This document shows positions 1 through 5,905 of a stretch of DNA of 6,398 bases, piece after piece. A program made the position numbers and the translations under genes. How positions within the stretch are numbered: the first letter of the stretch is position 1; the number at the start of each line of letters is the position of its first letter. The notes under the pieces are model-generated. The model searched no databases, was not told where the DNA came from, and saw nothing but the letters and a program-made list of their open reading frames with translations. The DNA is from Chryseobacterium sp. (GTDB lineage: Bacteria > Bacteroidota > Bacteroidia > Flavobacteriales > Weeksellaceae): contig RDDY01000019.1 of assembly GCA_003852805.1 (NCBI GenBank), positions 1 to 6,398 on the forward strand. The letters run 5' to 3'.

Positions 1-131
1 CCCAAATTTAAAAACTATATTTATATTCGTTTCGGTTTTTGGGGAAGATTACATTTGTGTCTTTGTGGTTAAAAAATTCTGTGCAGTTAGGCTTGATATC
101 AATCTGTGTTTCTTTTCTAAAGCATTGTTAA

Positions 132-145
132 TACCGGGAGCGGTA
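132..145. other. Short hairpin downstream of the pirin gene
   Basis: A perfect 5-bp inverted repeat, TACCG and CGGTA, encloses a 4-base loop. It lies about 45 bases beyond the pirin stop codon on the side where minus-strand transcription would end. There is no U-run after it on either strand, so it is at best a weak terminator or a processing hairpin. The rest of bases 1-188 is AT-rich with no supported gene. Confidence 0.25.
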
Positions 146-188
146 CTTGCATTAAACTTTGAGCCTTACATTCTCTGAAACTTAGAAG

Positions 189-1109
189 TTACGACAACGG
201 CTCAGGAGCAGGCGTCCCACCCGAAGCCGGTCGTGACTTGGTGTCGGGTAGCGGCACAAATTCATCGTTATCGTTCGGCGGCAAAACAATTCTGCCCTGC
301 TCCCAGTCAGCTTTGGCTTGCTCGATTCTATCCTTACGCGACGATACAAAGTTCCACCAAATAAAACGCTCGCCCAGAGGCTCGCCGCCCAACAGCATTA
401 TTGTGCTGTCTTCGCGCGCCGTCAGCGTCGGGTCTTCCGTTCTGCCGAATACCAACATCTGTCCCCGGCCATAACGCTGCGCACCGTGCTCCAGCGTGCC
501 TTCTGCAATATAGACTCCGCGTTCGGCATGTCCGCGTGGCAACTCAAGCTTTGCATCTTTATCCAATTTTACATGAAGATAAAACAGCGGCGAATGTGTG
601 CTGACATTTCCTATTAAACCATAAGCATCTCCGGCGATCAGTCGCATCCAAATACCCTTGTCCGTGTAAACAGGCAATTGCTCAGCCTTATAATTGTCGA
701 ATGAGGGTGCGCACTCTTCAAATTCTTCGGGAAGCGCCACCCACGTCTGTAACATTTCCAATGCGTTTTGGGTAAGGAAGTTCGGGTCTTCGAACCGTTC
801 GGAATGAGAGATTCCGCGCCCTGCGGTCATCCAATTGACCTCACCGGGCTTGATGATTTGCTCAACACCCAAGCCGTCGCGATGCGTAACTTGACCGCCC
901 AAAAGATAAGTAACCGTAGAAAGACCGATGTGCGGATGCGGAAGCACGTCCAAATCTGAGATCTGCTTCGGCAGCAAATCCACCGGGCCGGCGTGGTCCA
1001 TAAAGATGAACGGTCCCACCATCCTCCGCTGACGGAACGGCAGAATTCGTCGTACGCTTAAGCCTGTGCTGAGCGAAGCTTCGCGTGCACTGATAACAAT
1101 TTCGGGCAT
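189..1109 (-). CDS. Pirin-family bicupin protein
   Basis: A 306-residue protein of the pirin family, a two-cupin fold that binds one metal in the N-terminal cupin. The signature is clear: PHPHIGLSTVTYLLGG at residues 57-72, THRDG at 75-79, and MTAGRGISHSE at 94-104. The expected metal ligands are H58, H60, H102 and E104, matching the three-His, one-Glu set of human pirin and E. coli YhhW. Some bacterial pirins cleave quercetin as dioxygenases and others bind metabolic enzymes; the sequence does not say which applies. The C-terminal cupin covers about residues 170-245, followed by a polar, Pro-rich tail. No signal peptide is visible, so it should be cytosolic. The length is near the family norm, and the chosen Met directly precedes the first family-like strand. 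The gene is divergent from the DUF892-catalase unit, with 422 bp between. I found no recognisable promoter element for it. Confidence 0.93.
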   Translation of the reverse strand: MPEIVISAREASLSTGLSVRRILPFRQRRMVGPFIFMDHAGPVDLLPKQISDLDVLPHPHIGLSTVTYLLGGQVTHRDGLGVEQIIKPGEVNWMTAGRGISHSERFEDPNFLTQNALEMLQTWVALPEEFEECAPSFDNYKAEQLPVYTDKGIWMRLIAGDAYGLIGNVSTHSPLFYLHVKLDKDAKLELPRGHAERGVYIAEGTLEHGAQRYGRGQMLVFGRTEDPTLTAREDSTIMLLGGEPLGERFIWWNFVSSRKDRIEQAKADWEQGRIVLPPNDNDEFVPLPDTKSRPASGGTPAPEPLS

Positions 1110-1178
1110 GGAGTTAATTTTTTAGTAAGTATACAATTTCAGAACCAACACGTGAACGCCCGGATCGAGATGCAGAGA

Positions 1179-1230
1179 TCAAGAATTTAGATTCTAGGGT
1201 CAAGATCCAAGATTTAAGACTTAAGAATTG
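1179..1230. repeat. Degenerate AT-rich tandem repeat, about 21-bp period
   Basis: Two adjacent 21-base units begin with TCAAGA, at 1179 and 1200. They agree at 13 of 21 positions when compared by eye. A third partial unit (TTAAGAATTG) follows at 1221. The sequence is purine- and T-rich and could be decayed intergenic DNA. No function is apparent. Confidence 0.3.
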
Positions 1231-1241
1231 AAAACGCTTTC

Positions 1242-1285
1242 TTGCCATTCCACAGGAACCTCAACAGCGTTTAGCAATAATTTCC
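1242..1285. repeat. Dispersed repeat, copy 1
   Basis: Bases 1242-1268 match 4392-4418 in the same orientation at 23 of 27 positions, including a CAGGAAYCTCAACAGC core. A looser match continues for about 17 bases (AGCAATAATT here, AGCACAATTG there). After each copy comes a CTCC/GGAG-rich stretch (1313-1331 here, 4443-4463 there). The copies lie outside the two ends of the DUF892-catalase unit. On the minus strand one frame reads LLRFL in both copies, which suggests decayed relatives of one longer element or gene end. What the element is cannot be told from two copies. Confidence 0.5.
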
Positions 1286-1531
1286 ATTACATCAATTGAC
1301 AAAAGAAACAACAGCTCCTCCCTCCTGAAGAAGACCAAGGTGAGGAATTGCGCCGTATATCCAATGAGACCGCAGCAGATTTTAGGATGAACAACTTTAA
1401 CTTTTATTGGCATAAAAGTGCAGTCAGCCGGCGCAAGTCTTGATGCACGCACAAGACTGAGGCACAGATTAAAACGACTGGAAAACTGTTGCTCCGCTGC
1501 ACTACAAGTTAACATACCAAAAAGTAAAAAT

Positions 1532-2095
1532 ATGGCAACCAAGAAAACAACCGCCAAAGAGAGTGCAGTGGCAAGCACGCTGCAAGAACTCTTCATCGAC
1601 TGCTTGAAAAGTACCTACCAAGCAGAGAATGACCTTGTCAAGGCACTCCCCGAAATGTATGAAGCCGCCACAGATCAAAAGCTGAAAACGGCCATCAAAA
1701 ATCATCTGCTCCAAACCGAGCAGCATGTAAAACGCCTCGAGCAAGCATTCGATATGCTTGGCCTGCCGCCGGAAGGCAAAGGGTGTCTCGCCATTGAAGG
1801 TATCATCAAAGAGGGGCAGAAGCTGTTGACCCAAACAGCCGAGGGGCCTGTGCGCGATGCCGGCATCATTGCAAGCTCACAGAAAATCGAGCATTATGAA
1901 ATTGCCGCCTACGGCACACTGGCTGCCTATGCCAAAACGCTGAATGTACAACCTGTGCTCAACCTGCTGCTGCGCACCCTCGGCGAAGAGAAGAAGTCCG
2001 ATGTTCTTCTCAGCACCATCGCCGATACCAACCTGAACTCGCAGGCCGCTGCCGGGAAGCATCTGTCAAAGGATAAGGACATCACTGCAGTTTAA
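1532..2095 (+). CDS. Ferritin-like DUF892 (YciE/YciF) stress protein
   Basis: A 187-residue helical protein of the DUF892 family, whose members YciE and YciF are stress-induced, ferritin-like proteins. Candidate metal-site residues fall where a four-helix ferritin-like bundle needs them: E32 in helix 1, E63 and H65 in TEQHVKRLEQ, E120 and E123 in KIEHYEIAAYG, and E152/E153 in LGEEKKSD. Residues 1-13 are a Lys/Thr/Ala-rich tail typical of the family. The frame stays open upstream to an ATG at 1418, but the extra 38 residues are Arg/Cys-rich and unlike the family, so MATKK at 1532 is the start. An A-rich leader precedes it, with no Shine-Dalgarno sequence. The catalase gene begins 30 bp after the stop, so the two are probably co-transcribed. 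The inferred role is protection from oxidative or osmotic stress. The chemical activity of this family is not established. Confidence 0.92.
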   Translation: MATKKTTAKESAVASTLQELFIDCLKSTYQAENDLVKALPEMYEAATDQKLKTAIKNHLLQTEQHVKRLEQAFDMLGLPPEGKGCLAIEGIIKEGQKLLTQTAEGPVRDAGIIASSQKIEHYEIAAYGTLAAYAKTLNVQPVLNLLLRTLGEEKKSDVLLSTIADTNLNSQAAAGKHLSKDKDITAV

Positions 2096-2125
2096 AACCA
2101 CCGAGCCAATCACAAGAATGTTGTT

Positions 2126-4261
2126 ATGAAAATAAATGAAAACGAACCGTTCGCGAACGGGGCCAACCCCAAAAAGGAACAACTTGGTAAATACACGAGC
2201 AGCGACCAAGGAGAACCGATGACGACGAACCAGGGCCTGAAGATCAATGACGATCACAATTCGCTGAAAGTCGGCGACCGCGGCCCGACACTGTTGGAAG
2301 ATTTTATCTTGCGTGAAAAAATCACCCACTTTGACCACGAGCGGATCCCTGAGCGCGTAGTGCATGCGCGTGGCTCCGGTGCGCACGGCATTTTCGAACT
2401 GTATGAGCCGATGGGCAGATACACCAAAGCGAAGTTCCTTAACAATACGGATAAGAAGACGCCGGTATTCTGCCGTTTTTCCACCGTGCAGGGTAGTCGA
2501 GGCTCTACGGACATGGCGCGCGACATACGGGGTTTTGCAGTGAAATTTTATACGGAAGAGGGCGTGTATGATTTGGTTAGCAACAATACCGGTGTATTCT
2601 TCGTGCAGGACGGCATCAAATTTCCCGACCTTGTGCACGCCGTAAAACCCGAACCCGACTGCGAGATTCCGCAAGCGGCTTCGGCGCACGACACCTTTTG
2701 GGACTTTGTTTCACTGATGCCGGAGACCATGCATAATGTCATGTGGCTGATGAGCGACCGCGCTGTTCCGCGCAGCTTGCGTACAATGGAAGGTTTCAGC
2801 ATCAATACCTTCCGTTTCATCAATGAGGAAGGCGTCTCTCATTTTGTGCGCTTTCACTGGAAGTCGCTGCAAGGCGTTCTCGGCCTGCCGTGGGACGAGG
2901 TGCAACGCATCGCCGGGAAGGACACGGATTTCCACCGCCGCGATCTGTGGGACGCCATAGAAAACGGCCATTACCCACAATGGGAGCTCGGCGTGCAGAT
3001 CATTCCCGAAGAAGATGAGCACAAGTATCCGTTTGATTTGCTGGATGCGACGAAGATCATTCCCGAAGAACTGGTGCCCGTTCAGATCATAGGTAAGATG
3101 ACGCTGAACCGTAACCCCGACAATTTTTTTGCAGAGACAGAGCAGGTGGCTTTCCATCCCGGCCACGTGGTTCCCGGCATCGATTTCTCGAATGATCCAT
3201 TGTTGCAGGGGCGACTGTTTTCCTATACCGACACCCAAATATCACGCTTGGGCGGTCCGAACTTCCACGAAATCCCGATCAACAAATCCATCCCCGAAGT
3301 CACCAACAACCAACGCAACGGAATGCACCGTATGCAGATCAACAAAGGGAAATCCTCTTACCATCCCAACTCTTTGGGCGGCGGTTGTCCGTTTCAGACG
3401 ATGATTGCAGACGGCGGTTTCCACTCGTACGAGGAACGGATCGACTCTGCCAAAATCAGACAACGCAGCAAGAGTTTCTTTGACCATTTCAGCCAGTCAA
3501 CGCTGTTTTACAACAGTATGGATCGCCACGAAAAACGACATATCGTGGACGCTTTCTCGTTTGAGTTGGGCAAGGTGAAAACGGTACCGATTCGGCAACG
3601 CGTGGTGAATATGCTGTTGGAGGTCGATGAAGATCTTGCCCAGCGGGTGGGCGACAATTTGGGTCTGCAACCGGAGCGTCTGGGGCAACCCATGACCGAT
3701 GACGTTCCGCCCGATGCTGACCCCGAGCATTATTATTCCACCAAATCGGAACTTCCGATTGCTGAGGCACCGTCGCTGAGCATGGCAACCAAACTGCCTG
3801 CCGATATCAAGGCACGCCGGATCGCGATTCTTACAGCCGATGGTGTGGCCGACGAAGTTTTTACCGAAGTGAAAAAGGTTCTGTGTGAACTGGATGCCAT
3901 GGTGATGGTCATTGCGCCGAAACACGGATTTGTGACCACGGCCTCCGGCGATCAGTATATGGTGGATGAAAGTCTTCTCACGGCCTCGTCCGTTTTGTTT
4001 GACGCGGTATATGTGCCTGATGGCGGAAGTGCGCGCCTACTTGCGAACCACCATGCGGCCATTCATTTTGTGGCGGAAGCCTTTAAACATTGCAAGCCGA
4101 TAGCGGCGGCCGGGGAGGGTGTCGAAATCTTAAAAGCAGCCCTTCCGCAAACGGAGTTTCCTGCGCCGGGCGTTTCTACAGACGGCGATTTGCTTCGGTT
4201 TATCGAGGACATAAAGAAACATCGTTTCTGGGAACGGGAGGAAAATCCGCTGCCGGTCTGA
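2126..4261 (+). CDS. katE: Large-subunit monofunctional catalase, HPII type
   Basis: Heme catalase (2 H2O2 to 2 H2O + O2) of the large-subunit clade, 711 residues; E. coli HPII has 753. The core spans about residues 50-545. Catalytic H80 lies in RVVHARGSGAHG, S119 in CRFST, distal N153 in SNNTG, and heme-ligand Y367 with R363 in RLFSYTDTQ. From memory of HPII numbering (H128, S167, N201, R411, Y415) the offset is a constant 48. H344 in HPGHVVPG matches HPII His392, which is covalently bonded to the heme-ligand Tyr. Residues about 563-705 form the flavodoxin/DJ-1-like C-terminal domain typical of this clade. The distal loop reads SNNTG where GNNTP is usual. No signal peptide is seen, so it is cytosolic. 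I chose the start at 2126 because KKEQLxxYT before MTTNQG resembles family N-termini. An internal ATG at 2219 has a strong Shine-Dalgarno-like sequence. It is co-oriented with the DUF892 gene and followed by a terminator. Confidence 0.97.
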   Translation: MKINENEPFANGANPKKEQLGKYTSSDQGEPMTTNQGLKINDDHNSLKVGDRGPTLLEDFILREKITHFDHERIPERVVHARGSGAHGIFELYEPMGRYTKAKFLNNTDKKTPVFCRFSTVQGSRGSTDMARDIRGFAVKFYTEEGVYDLVSNNTGVFFVQDGIKFPDLVHAVKPEPDCEIPQAASAHDTFWDFVSLMPETMHNVMWLMSDRAVPRSLRTMEGFSINTFRFINEEGVSHFVRFHWKSLQGVLGLPWDEVQRIAGKDTDFHRRDLWDAIENGHYPQWELGVQIIPEEDEHKYPFDLLDATKIIPEELVPVQIIGKMTLNRNPDNFFAETEQVAFHPGHVVPGIDFSNDPLLQGRLFSYTDTQISRLGGPNFHEIPINKSIPEVTNNQRNGMHRMQINKGKSSYHPNSLGGGCPFQTMIADGGFHSYEERIDSAKIRQRSKSFFDHFSQSTLFYNSMDRHEKRHIVDAFSFELGKVKTVPIRQRVVNMLLEVDEDLAQRVGDNLGLQPERLGQPMTDDVPPDADPEHYYSTKSELPIAEAPSLSMATKLPADIKARRIAILTADGVADEVFTEVKKVLCELDAMVMVIAPKHGFVTTASGDQYMVDESLLTASSVLFDAVYVPDGGSARLLANHHAAIHFVAEAFKHCKPIAAAGEGVEILKAALPQTEFPAPGVSTDGDLLRFIEDIKKHRFWEREENPLPV
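2208..2221 (+). promoter_or_regulatory. Shine-Dalgarno-like sequence before internal catalase ATG
   Basis: AAGGAG at 2208-2213 lies 5 bases before an in-frame ATG at 2219 (Met32 of katE, followed by TTNQG). None of the five gene starts in the window has such a sequence, as expected in Bacteroidota, so it stands out. Starting here would give a 680-residue protein that still contains the whole catalase core. The upstream 31 residues look conserved in the family, so this is more likely an alternative or chance site than the main start. Confidence 0.25.
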
Positions 4262-4284
4262 TCGCTCCTGCCGCATACCAATCC

Positions 4285-4310
4285 AAGACCTCCGCACGCG
4301 GAGGTCTTTT
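4285..4310 (+). terminator. Rho-independent terminator of the catalase unit
   Basis: A perfect 10-bp stem pairs AAGACCTCCG (4285-4294) with CGGAGGTCTT (4299-4308) around a 4-base CACG loop. It continues into a TTTT run and begins 24 bases after the katE stop codon. It should end the DUF892-katE transcript. Confidence 0.9.
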
Positions 4311-4391
4311 ATGCGTTCCCCAGTCCGAGCCCAGATTAAAAGCTTTGACCCCGCACGGTCACTACTATTTGTGAAGGGGAGGTCCTACAAT

Positions 4392-4438
4392 TTGTCAATC
4401 CGCAGGAATCTCAACAGCTCTTGAGCACAATTGCCTCC
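4392..4438. repeat. Dispersed repeat, copy 2
   Basis: This is the partner of the copy at 1242-1285, in the same orientation. It matches at 23 of 27 positions over 4392-4418 and more loosely to 4438. On the minus strand a frame reads GNCAQELLRFLRIDKL before a stop. The first copy reads GNYC, a stop, then TLLRFLWNGK in the corresponding frame. The shared LLRFL and leading GN suggest both derive from one ancestral sequence, now non-coding. Confidence 0.5.
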
Positions 4439-4517
4439 GAAACTCCCTCTCCGGAGGAGGAGTGCGGAGGTTCCCGCCGCTTCTCAGCCGCACATCTTTA
4501 AAGGCAAAGTCGCACTG

Positions 4518-4561
4518 TTTTGTCACCTGTTGAAAAATAGGTGACAGAATAGGTGACAAAA
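4518..4561. repeat. Inverted plus direct repeats built on AGGTGACA
   Basis: TTTTGTCACCT at 4518-4528 is the exact reverse complement of AGGTGACAAAA at 4551-4561. Between them, AATAGGTGACA at 4536-4546 is repeated exactly at 4548-4558, a 12-base step. The left arm can therefore pair with either right copy, giving an 8-bp or an 11-bp stem. Repeated short sites in both orientations beside a tRNA end resemble integrase arm-binding sites, but an operator or a plain cruciform is also possible. Confidence 0.65.
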
Positions 4562-4562
4562 A

Positions 4563-4632
4563 AAGGAATAATAAGCCTAGATCACGGTTTCCTAAAAAAA
4601 CCTAAAAGTGACGTAAACGCTTATTATTCCTT
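4563..4632. repeat. Long-spaced 14-bp inverted repeat with nested arms
   Basis: AAGGAATAATAAGC (4563-4576) is the exact reverse complement of GCTTATTATTCCTT (4619-4632). Inside the 42-base spacer are two further nested complementary pairs: TCAC (4582-4585) with GTGA (4608-4611), and GGTTT (4586-4590) with AAACC (4598-4602). The whole could fold into one interrupted hairpin. No reading frame lies within it. Confidence 0.6.
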
Positions 4633-4639
4633 GTTAAAC

Positions 4640-4666
4640 GCAAAAAACGGCTTTCGCCGTTTTTGC
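4640..4666 (-). terminator. Terminator of tRNA-Arg
   Basis: On the minus strand, 6 bases after the tRNA discriminator base, a stem GCAAAAACGGC pairs with GCCGTTTTTTGC (one bulged base) around a GAAA tetraloop. The U-rich 3' arm supplies the U-run. A stable GNRA loop and its position make this a convincing terminator for the tRNA. Because its arms are A- and T-rich it could also stop plus-strand transcripts. Confidence 0.8.
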
Positions 4667-4672
4667 AGTTTG

Positions 4673-4746
4673 TGACCTCGCCAGGATTCAAACCTGGAAC
4701 CTTCTGAGCCGTAATCAGATGCGCTATTCAGTTGCGCCACGAGGCC
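4673..4746 (-). tRNA. tRNA-Arg(ACG)
   Basis: A 74-nt cloverleaf folds completely. The acceptor stem GGCCTCG pairs with CGAGGTC (one G-U). The D stem is GCGC/GCGC and the anticodon stem TCTGA/TCAGA. The anticodon loop TTACGGC has ACG at 4710-4712 (read as CGT on the plus strand), and the T stem is CCAGG/CCTGG. The discriminator is A and CCA is not encoded. ACG, with A34 edited to inosine, reads Arg codons CGU, CGC and CGA. The D loop has A at position 19 and the T loop U at 56, replacing the usual G19-C56 tertiary pair. It is transcribed away from the neighbouring lipoprotein gene, with its own promoter and terminator. Confidence 0.97.
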
Positions 4747-4760
4747 GTTGAAATCGTTTG

Positions 4761-4793
4761 CAAATATAGAGCATTTTAATTTACATTCGCAAA
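4761..4793 (-). promoter_or_regulatory. Bacteroidota-type promoter of tRNA-Arg
   Basis: On the minus strand TTTG (4790-4793) and TATATTTG (4761-4768) are separated by 21 bases. Both match the Bacteroidota primary sigma consensus, TTTG and TAnnTTTG. A start site about 7 bases downstream would leave a leader of roughly 10 bases before the tRNA 5' end at 4746. The -33 box ends one base before the ATG of the divergent lipoprotein gene. GCAAATAT occurs twice on the plus strand (4760-4767 and 4789-4796). Confidence 0.75.
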
Positions 4794-4794
4794 T

Positions 4795-5841
4795 ATGAAA
4801 CGCATTTTTTTACTTTTTTTCTCGGTGATTCTTTTTTCTTCCTGCTCGGACAAGAAGGGAACAGCAGCCGTACAAGAATTTCGGATCTCACAAAACCTTA
4901 GCTATCAGGATACAAACAACGAGTTGTTGCTCAAAAGCGGCAATCACCGCTACCGCATCAGCAAAGACGTTTTGCCGTATAAAAAAATCATGCTGATGAA
5001 TTCCAGCCTTGTTGGTTATATCACCGCGCTCGGTTTACAGCAAAAAATCACCGGCGTCGCCAACCCAGAATACATTTATTCCGACGCAGTAAGGCAACAG
5101 ATACTATCCGGCGCTACGGTCGATATCGGTACCGATCAAAAATACGATGTAGAAAAGATCATCAGTATGAAACCCGATGCGGTCTTCACCAACTACATGG
5201 CAAATTTTGAAGCGACCTATCGGTTGCTTCGCGATAACGGAATAGAAGTTATCTTTCTTGACGAATATCTGGAGCAGAACCCGCTCGAGAAAACGGCCTA
5301 CATCAAGGTTTTCGGGAAACTGTTGGGCGCGGAACCAAAGGCCGACAGCATCTACACAGATATTTCCCGGCGTTACGAAGAACTCGCCAAAAATGCTCGC
5401 GCTACACAGCCGAGGCCGTCCGTCTTGGCCAATGAAATGTACGGCGGACAATGGTATCTGCCCGGCGGCAAGACTCAATTGGCCAAGTTTATTGCAGATG
5501 CGGGCGGCAGTTACATACTTTCCGACAATCCCGATGCGCGCGCGGTTCCGCTGACCTTTGAGGAAGTGTTTGTACGCGGGAAAGATGCAGAGTTTTGGTT
5601 GAATGCGGGCAACCATCCTTCGCTCACGAGTCTGTTGAACATCAGCCCGAATTATGCAAAGTTCGGCGCTTTCCGCAACGGTAGGGTTTATACCATTGCC
5701 GGAAGAGAGAAAGAGAAAGCCAACGATTACTTTGAAAGTGGTGTACTGCGCGCCGATCTGGTCTTGCGAGATTACATAAAAATATTGCATCCGGAACTGC
5801 TGCCCGGCGTGCCGCTTGTGTACATGAAACAGTTGCACTAA
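4795..5841 (+). CDS. Lipoprotein substrate-binding protein of an ABC importer (BtuF/FepB type)
   Basis: A 348-residue lipoprotein. Residues 1-16 form a hydrophobic type II signal peptide ending in the lipobox FSSC, with Cys17 as the lipid-attachment site. A polar linker follows. From about residue 62 it shows the class III periplasmic-binding fold that captures vitamin B12, heme or ferric siderophores for an ABC importer: KIMLMNSSLVGYITALGL (64-81), a GVAN segment (87-90), MKPDAVFTN (125-133) ending the first lobe, a long linking helix near 164-203, then a second lobe with GGQWYLPGGKTQLAKFIADAG (217-237). The C-terminal GVLRADLVLRDYIKILHPEL (316-335) is typical of this family. The ligand cannot be assigned. 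No permease or ATPase gene is adjacent, so its partners lie elsewhere. The start has no Shine-Dalgarno sequence, and I found no clear promoter in the 48 bp before it. Confidence 0.88.
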   Translation: MKRIFLLFFSVILFSSCSDKKGTAAVQEFRISQNLSYQDTNNELLLKSGNHRYRISKDVLPYKKIMLMNSSLVGYITALGLQQKITGVANPEYIYSDAVRQQILSGATVDIGTDQKYDVEKIISMKPDAVFTNYMANFEATYRLLRDNGIEVIFLDEYLEQNPLEKTAYIKVFGKLLGAEPKADSIYTDISRRYEELAKNARATQPRPSVLANEMYGGQWYLPGGKTQLAKFIADAGGSYILSDNPDARAVPLTFEEVFVRGKDAEFWLNAGNHPSLTSLLNISPNYAKFGAFRNGRVYTIAGREKEKANDYFESGVLRADLVLRDYIKILHPELLPGVPLVYMKQLH

Positions 5842-5870
5842 TTATCAACGCTTGGCATTGTGGGAAAATG

Positions 5871-5878
5871 TATTTTTG
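5871..5878 (+). promoter_or_regulatory. Bacteroidota -7 promoter element before mtgA
   Basis: TATTTTTG is a perfect TAnnTTTG match, 27 bases before the mtgA start codon and 29 bases after the lipoprotein stop. The nearest TTG upstream (5852-5854) is 16 bases away, shorter than the usual spacing, so the -33 element is weak or absent. It suggests mtgA has its own promoter in addition to possible read-through. Confidence 0.5.
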
Positions 5879-5905
5879 CGCCGTAGTAAAAACCACCGGA
5901 ATCTT

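Larger units (their letters stand above)
1110..1531. other. Intergenic region between pirin and the DUF892 gene
   Basis: This 422-bp stretch separates two divergent genes and must hold both promoters, but neither is clear. The best plus-strand candidate is TAACTTTT at 1398-1405, one base off the Bacteroidota -7 element TAnnTTTG, with no matching TTTG at the -33 spacing. The region also holds a weak 21-bp tandem repeat (1179-1220) and one copy of a dispersed repeat (1242-1285). Open frames crossing it on both strands show no family resemblance. The plus-strand frame is only an upstream extension of the DUF892 gene. Confidence 0.6.
4311..4672. other. Gene-free, repeat-rich region between katE and tRNA-Arg
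   Basis: No supported coding region. From left to right it holds the second dispersed repeat copy (4392-4438), an imperfect CTCC/GGAG palindrome at 4442-4463 centred on TCCGGA, two pairs of inverted repeats with a direct repeat (4518-4632), and the tRNA terminator. The stretch 4518-4632 is much more AT-rich than the neighbouring genes. It faces the 3' end of the tRNA, the side on which integrative elements normally insert, so it may be scar DNA of a lost element. No integrase fragment or copy of the tRNA 3' end is present in the window. Confidence 0.5.

Noticed and set aside
3..10. CAAATTTA, a perfect minus-strand -7 match at the left edge
   Set aside because: It could serve a gene beyond the window, but no -33 element is present at the right distance and the target cannot be seen.
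50..57. TACATTTG, a perfect -7 promoter match on the plus strand
   Set aside because: There is no TTTG at the -33 spacing and no plus-strand gene downstream, only the oppositely oriented pirin gene. Likely a chance match in AT-rich DNA.
1261..1596. Minus-strand open frame of 111 codons with an N-terminal hydrophobic stretch resembling a signal peptide
   Set aside because: Its first part is antisense to the start of the DUF892 gene, and its end runs through the dispersed repeat and low-complexity intergenic DNA. No family resemblance is visible in the rest.
2066..2689. Minus-strand open frame of 207 codons opposite katE
   Set aside because: It is a shadow of the catalase reading frame. The plus strand carries an unmistakable catalase, and the antisense product shows no recognisable domain.
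4518..4632. CRISPR array
   Set aside because: There are only two direct repeats of 11 bp with a one-base gap, no spacer-sized intervals and no cas genes.
4673..4746. Complete tRNA-embedded integrative element with both attachment sites
   Set aside because: No second copy of the tRNA 3' end occurs anywhere in the window and no integrase is present, so only a possible scar can be argued.
5104..5838. Minus-strand open frame of 244 codons opposite the lipoprotein gene
   Set aside because: It lies wholly inside the substrate-binding protein gene and has no recognisable domain, so it is treated as an antisense shadow.
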